DNA of 10,898 bases from JAJPXI01 sp045602885 (GTDB taxonomy: Bacteria > Bacillota > Clostridia > Oscillospirales > Oscillospiraceae): NCBI GenBank assembly GCA_045602885.1, contig JAZSCJ010000027.1, positions 1 to 10,898 on the forward strand. Reading direction: 5' to 3'. Within the stretch, counting starts at the first letter, position 1, and each line of letters opens with the position of its first letter. Of the stretch, positions 6,769 through 10,898 are shown piece by piece. The translations under genes and the position numbers were made by a program. The notes beneath the pieces are model-generated. The model searched no databases and had not been told where the DNA came from. It saw only the letters and a list, made by a program, of their open reading frames with translations.

Positions 6769-6783
6769 CTGCCGGAAAGGCGG
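6769..6783 (+). promoter_or_regulatory. Hairpin enclosing the swrD Shine-Dalgarno, GGA in loop
   Basis: CTGCC (6769-6773) can pair with GGCGG (6779-6783, one G-U), leaving a GGAAA loop. The 3' arm contains the AGGCGG Shine-Dalgarno of swrD. It directly follows the stable GC hairpin. It could lower swrD translation, and GGA in a loop is the core of CsrA-binding sites. Folding is by eye only. Confidence 0.35.
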
Positions 6784-6790
6784 TGCAGCA

Positions 6791-7006
6791 ATGATCGTTT
6801 TAACCAAACGAAACAAAGAAAAATTCCTGGTCAACCACCTGCAAATCGAATGTATTGAGAGCATTCCGGAATCCAAGATCACTATGATGAACCACGACTA
6901 TTACCTCGTCTGCGAAAGCGTAGAAGAGATCATTGATAAAGTTGCCCAGTACAATGCAAAGGTTCGGGACATTTACCGTGAGATCACGGTGACCGACAAG
7001 CGTTAA
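6791..7006 (+). CDS. swrD: Swarming/flagellar protein SwrD (FlbD family)
   Basis: This is a 71-residue member of the FlbD/SwrD family, small cytoplasmic proteins encoded after flgE in many Bacillota. The family pattern is visible: 'MIVLTKRNKEKFLVN' at the start, then 'IECIESIPESKITMMN' and 'YYLVCESVEEIIDKV' (about 39-53). In Bacillus subtilis SwrD supports high motor torque and swarming; this is knowledge of the family. Its place directly before motA and motB fits a stator-related role here. ATG 6791 is the true start because the family begins with M-I-x-L-T and AGGCGG lies five to seven bases upstream. An ATG-like longer reading from 6764 would start inside the upstream hairpin. It is not related to the Caulobacter transcription factor also called FlbD. 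Confidence 0.9.
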   Translation: MIVLTKRNKEKFLVNHLQIECIESIPESKITMMNHDYYLVCESVEEIIDKVAQYNAKVRDIYREITVTDKR

Positions 7007-7027
7007 ATCGACTTATACAGAGAATAA

Positions 7028-7056
7028 CCGCATGCTCAAAGGAATGAGGGATGCGG
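7028..7056 (+). promoter_or_regulatory. Hairpin in the motA leader with AAGGAA hexaloop (candidate CsrA site)
   Basis: CCGCAT (7028-7033) pairs with ATGCGG (7051-7056), and CTCA (7035-7038) with TGAG (7045-7048). Together they form a two-part stem with a six-base AAGGAA loop (7039-7044). A GGA inside a hexaloop fits the consensus for CsrA/RsmE targets. The motA Shine-Dalgarno (GAGGG, 7061-7065) follows five bases later. The stem also hides the alternative ATG at 7051. Confidence 0.45.
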
Positions 7057-7071
7057 AAAAGAGGGCGAAGC

Positions 7072-7953
7072 ATGAATATTACATATATCATCGGTATTAT
7101 TGGCGCGATCGCGGTCTTTCTGGTTGGCTGCGTCAGCAAGGTTGTTCTGGAACCGGCGTTTAGCGTTAGCATTGACTTTGGCAATCTGATGAACTTTTTC
7201 GATCCGGCCAGTATCTTCATTACCATCGGTTGTACGGTGTTCATCATCGTTGCCAGCTTCCCGCCGCAGATGCTCAAGGCCATGCCTCAGCACCTCAAGA
7301 CCATTCTGAATCGGAAGCGCCATGACCCCATGGCCCAGATCGAGCAGCTGGTGGAGCTTGCTCAAATCGCCCGTAAGAACGGTTTGCTGTCGCTGGAAGA
7401 AAAGGCCAACGATCAGGAAGATCCCTTCTTCAAGCAGGCCATCATGCTGATCGTGGACGCATATGACCCGGAAAAGGTGCGCAACATTCTGGAGACCGAC
7501 ATTGAAAATATGTCGGCCCGGCATGAGGATACGGCAGGTATGTACGACAAGGCCAGCTCCATCGCACCGGCCTTTGGTATGGTGGGCACTCTGGTGGGTC
7601 TGATCAATATGCTCAAGGGCATGGACCTGGAGGGCGGCGCCGGAAGCCTGGGCTCGGACATGGGCACGGCGTTGATCACCACGCTGTACGGCTGTATTCT
7701 GGCTCACGTGGTGTTTGGCCCCATTGCAACCATACTGCGCCAGCGCGATGAAGAAGAGGTGCTCTGTAAGACCATCATCATGGAAGGCGTTATGTCCATT
7801 CAAGCCGGTGAAAACCCCAAGTTCCTGCGTGAGCGGTTGCTGACCTATATGGATCAGGACAAGCGTGAGGACACCGGTTCGGGCGGCGGCTCGGAGGGCG
7901 AAGGCGAAGAGGGCGCCGGTGGCGGCAAAAAGAAGAAAAAGAAGGGCAAGTAA
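7072..7953 (+). CDS. motA: Flagellar stator protein MotA
   Basis: This 293-residue integral membrane protein forms, with MotB, the ion channel that drives FliG. There are two N-terminal membrane helices (about 3-20 and 46-63), a large cytoplasmic loop (about 64-160), and two further helices (about 162-181 and 198-223). The loop holds R101 and E109 in 'ARKNGLLSLEE', spaced like E. coli R90 and E98, which interact with FliG. The channel prolines are present as P166 (APAFGMVGTLVGL) and P217 (FGPI), equivalent to P173 and P222. The tail after residue 264 is unusual: Gly/Glu-rich, then a run of Lys. Start ATG 7072 has GAGGG six bases upstream and gives a family-like N-terminus. ATG 7051 would add seven basic residues and lies in a predicted hairpin. 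Ion specificity (H+ or Na+) cannot be told safely. Confidence 0.95.
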   Translation: MNITYIIGIIGAIAVFLVGCVSKVVLEPAFSVSIDFGNLMNFFDPASIFITIGCTVFIIVASFPPQMLKAMPQHLKTILNRKRHDPMAQIEQLVELAQIARKNGLLSLEEKANDQEDPFFKQAIMLIVDAYDPEKVRNILETDIENMSARHEDTAGMYDKASSIAPAFGMVGTLVGLINMLKGMDLEGGAGSLGSDMGTALITTLYGCILAHVVFGPIATILRQRDEEEVLCKTIIMEGVMSIQAGENPKFLRERLLTYMDQDKREDTGSGGGSEGEGEEGAGGGKKKKKKGK

Positions 7954-7966
7954 GACGCAGGACGGC

Positions 7967-7978
7967 CCTTTGGAAAGG
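7967..7978 (+). promoter_or_regulatory. Small hairpin over the motB Shine-Dalgarno
   Basis: CCTT (7967-7970) can pair with AAGG (7975-7978), leaving a TGGA loop. The 3' arm is part of the motB Shine-Dalgarno AAAGGAG (7974-7980). The stem is short and marginal alone. It is listed because it repeats the GGA-loop arrangement seen before swrD and motA. Confidence 0.2.
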
Positions 7979-7990
7979 AGTTGAGCAGTC

Positions 7991-8776
7991 ATCGCAATCA
8001 AGAGAAAAAAAGGCGGCGGCGGTGGCGGAGCCAACTGGATGGATACCTACGGTGATATGGTGACCTTGCTGCTGTGCTTCTTCGTGCTGCTTTACTCCAT
8101 GTCTACCATCAGTGAGGACAACTGGAAGGCATTGGTCATGAGTTTTAATCCCAGCGCCATCAAGACGCAGACCGCGACACCGGGCGGCGACGGCCCCAGC
8201 GCCGACAGCGACGAGTCGGGCACTTCGATCGGCGATCCCAGCGCCGGAATGACGCAGGAGAAGATCGACGAGGCCATTGAAGAGCTGTATCAGTCGCTGC
8301 AGAATTTTGTGGCGCAGGAGAATATGCAAAGCCAGATCACCGTGACCAAGGAAGGCGGCAAGGTGTTTATCTCCTTTAGTGACACCGTGTTTTTTGCCGG
8401 TGACAGCGCAGTCATATTGGAGCAGGCGCATCCCATTCTGGATCGGGTCAGCTCCTCGCTGACCCAGGCGGCGCTGGCCATTGACGAGGTGCGTGTGCTG
8501 GGCCATACGGCGCAGGCTACGCCGCTGCGACCCAACAATGTGGCGGTGGACCGCACACTGTCCAGTCAGCGCGCGACCAATGTGATCATATACGTGCAGA
8601 CCCACAGCGAAGTAGACCCGGCCCGACTGGTCAGCGAAGGACTTGGACAGTGGCGGCCGGTGGGCGATAACAACACGCCGGAAGGCCAGGCAAAGAACCG
8701 GCGCGTGGAAATGATTATCAGCGGACGGAATCTGGATGAGGAGCTGAGTGAGGACATTACCCACTATCGCACCTGA
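7991..8776 (+). CDS. motB: Flagellar stator protein MotB, apparent ATC start
   Basis: This 261-residue protein anchors the stator to peptidoglycan and carries the ion-binding aspartate. After a basic, Gly-rich N-terminus (residues 2-15) comes one membrane helix (about 23-38) preceded by 'WMDTYGD', in which D22 matches E. coli D32. A flexible linker follows, then an OmpA-like peptidoglycan-binding domain (about 120-245) with 'LSSQRATNV' (R194) and 'NRRVEM' (236-241). The usual GHTD motif reads GHTA (171-174). The frame has a stop at 7982-7984 and no ATG, GTG or TTG before 8039. ATC at 7991 lies ten bases after AGGAG (7976-7980) and would give the family-like start MAIKRKKG. The ATG at 8039 would drop the conserved N-W before the membrane helix, although a GGCGGAG lies near it. 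Identity is secure; the start is unusual. Confidence 0.93.
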   Translation: MAIKRKKGGGGGGANWMDTYGDMVTLLLCFFVLLYSMSTISEDNWKALVMSFNPSAIKTQTATPGGDGPSADSDESGTSIGDPSAGMTQEKIDEAIEELYQSLQNFVAQENMQSQITVTKEGGKVFISFSDTVFFAGDSAVILEQAHPILDRVSSSLTQAALAIDEVRVLGHTAQATPLRPNNVAVDRTLSSQRATNVIIYVQTHSEVDPARLVSEGLGQWRPVGDNNTPEGQAKNRRVEMIISGRNLDEELSEDITHYRT

Positions 8777-8837
8777 CCCGGAGGCAGATCCGAAGGACCA
8801 AGGGAAATCCAACCAACCTGCAAGGTGGTGAGTTCAT

Positions 8838-9866
8838 ATGTCGGACGTATTGTCGCAAAGCGAAATTGACGCTTTGTTAAACTCCATGCTCAGCGGCGGC
8901 GACAGCGCGCCGCAGCCGGATAAGGAAACGGACAAGAAATATCGTAAATACGACTTCAAAAGCCCCAAAAAGTTCACCAAAGACCGCATTAAGATGCTCA
9001 ACAGCGTGTTTGAAAACTATGTGCGTATCATTAACTCCCGTCTGAACGCCCTGCTGCGAACCAACTGTGAGATCTCGGTGGAAAGCATCGAGGAGCAGCG
9101 GTTTTACGAGTTTTCCAACGCATTGACTGAAGGTGACGTGCTGGCGCTGGCCGAAGTGAAGATCAAGGACAAGGTGGAGGACACACCGATGATCTTCTTC
9201 CTGTCCATGACGGCGGCGCTCAACATCATGGACCACCTGATGGGCGGTGAAGGTACGGCGGATACCGATATCCCCACCAACTACGCCTATACCGATTTGG
9301 AGCTGCGGCTGTATGAGGATACGGTACGGGATCTGATCGCGGTGCTGGGCAACAGCTGGGAAAACTACATCCCGGCCCAGTTCACCTACAACAAGACCGA
9401 GATCAACCCCACCCTCAACCAGGTCATCGGACTGGATGAGATCGTTGTGATCATCGACACCAAGCTGGATTTCCCCAAGGCTTCGGGTCGCTTAAGCATT
9501 TGTTTGCCCGGTGATATGCTGACCAATGTGTTTGCCGAGATCAGCCGGGAAAACCCCATCCGCAGAGTAACGGCCGAGGACAAATCCCAGGAGATCTTCG
9601 ACAGTCTGCGTGATTCCGAACTGGAAATCGTTGCCGAATTGGGCAACACCCAGCTTTTGCTGGAGGATGTGTATCATTTGAGTGTGGGCGATGTAATCGA
9701 CTTGGGTCACTCGCAGCAGCAGCCGATCTATCTCGGGATCGGCGGTTACCACTGGTTTACCGGCCGGATAGGCACATACAAGAATAATATGGCGATCAAG
9801 ATAGATGAAGTATGCTATCAGGCCGAGCAAGGAGCGGGGAAAGAGAATGGAGAAAGTTACGTTTAA
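8838..9866 (+). CDS. fliM: Flagellar motor switch protein FliM
   Basis: This 342-residue C-ring protein binds CheY-P and FliG and sets rotation direction. The N-terminal CheY-P docking peptide is LSQSEIDALLNS (5-16), joined by a flexible segment to the rest. The middle CheC-like domain (about 45-235) contains the FliG-contact loop MGGEG (135-139). The C-terminal SpoA domain (about 253-325), with 'LGNTQLLLEDVYHLSVGDVIDL', pairs with FliN/FliY. Length is typical. Start ATG 8838 has AGGTGGTGA at 8823-8831, six bases upstream; a short ACCT/AGGT stem (8816-8826) may partly cover it. It follows motB by 61 bases, a gap too short for the fliL often found there. The last 20 bases overlap fliY, suggesting coupled translation of the two switch proteins. 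Confidence 0.96.
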   Translation: MSDVLSQSEIDALLNSMLSGGDSAPQPDKETDKKYRKYDFKSPKKFTKDRIKMLNSVFENYVRIINSRLNALLRTNCEISVESIEEQRFYEFSNALTEGDVLALAEVKIKDKVEDTPMIFFLSMTAALNIMDHLMGGEGTADTDIPTNYAYTDLELRLYEDTVRDLIAVLGNSWENYIPAQFTYNKTEINPTLNQVIGLDEIVVIIDTKLDFPKASGRLSICLPGDMLTNVFAEISRENPIRRVTAEDKSQEIFDSLRDSELEIVAELGNTQLLLEDVYHLSVGDVIDLGHSQQQPIYLGIGGYHWFTGRIGTYKNNMAIKIDEVCYQAEQGAGKENGESYV

Positions 9867-10898
9867 CTCAATGGAAATTGACGCCCTCGGCGAAATAATG
9901 AATATCAGCCTGGGCTCCTCGGCCACGGCGGTCTCCAACATGCTGGACCACCGCGTGGATATTACGACGCCCACGGTTTCGGTGATTCATGTCGATGACT
10001 TTTCGCTGGGAAAGCTGGACCCTGCCATGGGTGTGCGCATCCATTACGTGGAGGGTCTGGACGGCAGCAACATCATGCTGCTGCGCCGCAGTGACGTAAA
10101 AATTATCGTAGACATCTTGATGGGCGGCGAGTCCGACGATGAGGAGTTTGAGCTTAACGAGCTGAACATCAGCGCCGTGTGTGAGGTCATGAACCAGATG
10201 ATGGGCGCTGCAGCCACGGCTATGTCCGACTTTTTGGGCTACCCGGTCAACATTTCCACGCCGGAGCCCTTCGAGCTGGATAACCTGGATGAATTCAGGC
10301 AGCACAGCTTGCCTCAGAACACCTCGCACATCGTAGTGGTTCGCTTCGCGCTGAAAATCGAGGATGCGCTGGAAAGCGAGTTCATGAACGTCATGAGCGT
10401 GCCGCTGGCCAAGGAGCTGCTGAAGGGACTTGGCCTGGGCGATGACGAGAATGATGTGGGTGACCTTTCCGACATCCTTACCGCGGAAGCTGCCCCAGAG
10501 GAGCCCGGACGGCGTCAGCTGTCCCAGGAGGAGATCGAGGCGCTGATGTCGGGCGGCGCACCGGCGCAGCCGGAGCCCGAGCCGGAGCCGGCCAGCAACC
10601 GGCAGATGACGCAGGCGGAGATCGAAGCCATGCTGAGTGGTATGGCAGGTGGGGCGCAGCCCGAACCGGAGCCGGAACCGGCCAGCAATCGGCAGATGTC
10701 CCAGGCGGAGATCGAGGCTATGCTGAGTGGTATGGCAGGTGGGGCGCAGCCCGAACCGGAACCGGCACCGGCCAGCAACAAGCAGATGACGCAGGCGGAG
10801 ATCGAGGCCATGCTGAGTGGTATGGCAGGGGGAGCACAGCCTGAGGCGGCCCCGGCACCGGCGGCTGCGCCGGTCCAGGCGGCGGGACCGCCGCCGCA
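9847..10898 (+). CDS. fliY: Flagellar motor switch phosphatase FliY, 5' part, with four CheY-docking-like repeats in its linker
   Basis: The frame is open to the window end (350 codons seen). Residues 1-205 form a CheC-like domain with both phosphatase sites matching [DS]xxxExxN-x22-P. Site one is D12, E16, N19, P42; site two is S109, E113, N116, P139. FliY removes phosphate from CheY-P and, through a C-terminal SpoA (FliN) domain expected beyond the window, forms part of the C ring. Unlike Bacillus FliY, the N-terminus (MEKVTFNSMEIDAL) has no separate docking peptide. Instead, residues 225-325 hold four peptides of the form [LM][ST]QxEIEA[LM][LM]SG, separated by Pro/Glu-rich spacers. The start ATG 9847 lies within fliM; AAGGAG (9829-9834) is 12 bases upstream and GGGGA is closer. 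Without the SpoA part, a pure CheC-like protein cannot be fully excluded, but location after fliM argues for FliY. Confidence 0.92.
   Translation, partial: MEKVTFNSMEIDALGEIMNISLGSSATAVSNMLDHRVDITTPTVSVIHVDDFSLGKLDPAMGVRIHYVEGLDGSNIMLLRRSDVKIIVDILMGGESDDEEFELNELNISAVCEVMNQMMGAAATAMSDFLGYPVNISTPEPFELDNLDEFRQHSLPQNTSHIVVVRFALKIEDALESEFMNVMSVPLAKELLKGLGLGDDENDVGDLSDILTAEAAPEEPGRRQLSQEEIEALMSGGAPAQPEPEPEPASNRQMTQAEIEAMLSGMAGGAQPEPEPEPASNRQMSQAEIEAMLSGMAGGAQPEPEPAPASNKQMTQAEIEAMLSGMAGGAQPEAAPAPAAAPVQAAGPPP
10519..10821 (+). repeat. Tandem coding repeat in fliY: four FliM-N-like docking peptides
   Basis: Four in-frame copies of a 12-residue motif lie at 10519-10554, 10606-10641, 10696-10731 and 10786-10821. 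They are spaced 87, 90 and 90 bases apart. The units starting at 10606 and 10696 differ at 9 of 90 bases by my count and share an identical 41-base block (10630-10670 and 10720-10760). The first copy is the most diverged. The spacers are AQPEPEPEPASNRQ-like. Confidence 0.92.

Noticed and set aside
6764..6790. Longer SwrD starting at 6764
   Set aside because: That start is a GTG inside the 3' arm of the GC hairpin; the family begins at the M-I-x-L-T that starts at 6791.
5248..6882. A 544-codon - strand open frame over flgE
   Set aside because: It is antisense to flgE and rich in Val/Gly/His with no recognisable family; a codon-bias artefact.
7051..7071. Upstream ATG as the start of MotA, adding seven residues
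   Set aside because: It would add a basic tail atypical for MotA and lies within a predicted stem. ATG 7072 has its own Shine-Dalgarno and a family-like N-terminus.
8777..8837. A tiny fliL or other gene between motB and fliM
   Set aside because: The 61 bases hold only the fliM ribosome-binding site and no open frame of useful length.
10519..10821. Regular repeats that could suggest a CRISPR array
   Set aside because: Units are 87-90 bases, fully in frame, translate to a conserved peptide, and have no unique spacers.
1..10898. Mobile element, tRNA, rRNA or integration site
   Set aside because: No transposase, terminal inverted repeats, tRNA-like cloverleaf or attachment repeats were seen; the window is a continuous flagellar operon.

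Overview
The window is an uninterrupted stretch of a flagellar (fla/che-type) operon. All 13 supported genes are on the + strand and packed head to tail. In order they are fliG (3' end only), fliH, fliI, fliJ, fliK, flgD, a small conserved 'flagellar operon protein', flgE, swrD (flbD), motA, motB, fliM and fliY (5' part only). This gene order, a FliY with CheC-type phosphatase sites, and a SwrD/FlbD protein together point to Bacillota. The GC-rich codon use and motAB placed inside the operon suggest a motile Clostridia, perhaps an Oscillospiraceae- or Lachnospiraceae-like anaerobe. That placement is inferred from general knowledge, not from a database search.

Layout: bases 1-3121 encode the rotor protein FliG (torque domain) and the export ATPase module FliH-FliI-FliJ. 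Bases 3218-6717 encode the hook module: length-control protein FliK, hook cap FlgD, a conserved protein of unknown function and hook protein FlgE. Bases 6791-8776 encode the stator module: SwrD, then MotA and MotB. Bases 8838 to the end encode the switch proteins FliM and FliY, where CheY-P sets rotation direction. Most junctions are overlaps or gaps of under 70 bp with a good Shine-Dalgarno. The longer gaps (fliJ-fliK about 96 bp, flgE leader about 185 bp, flgE-swrD about 73 bp, swrD-motA 65 bp) hold predicted RNA hairpins.

The most unusual content is at the right end. The linker of FliY after its CheC-like domain carries four tandem copies of a peptide closely resembling the N-terminal CheY-P docking peptide of FliM. 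Copies 2 and 3 share a 41-base identical stretch, which suggests recent duplication. FliY's own N-terminus, where Bacillus FliY carries one such peptide, lacks it. Other points of interest are motB, which has no ATG/GTG/TTG at its expected start and appears to begin at ATC; a series of hairpins in the flgE-motB leaders, several with GGA in the loop as in CsrA sites; and a possible small leader ORF ending directly before flgE.

The gene identities are secure. The RNA-structure and regulatory readings are hand-folded hypotheses.
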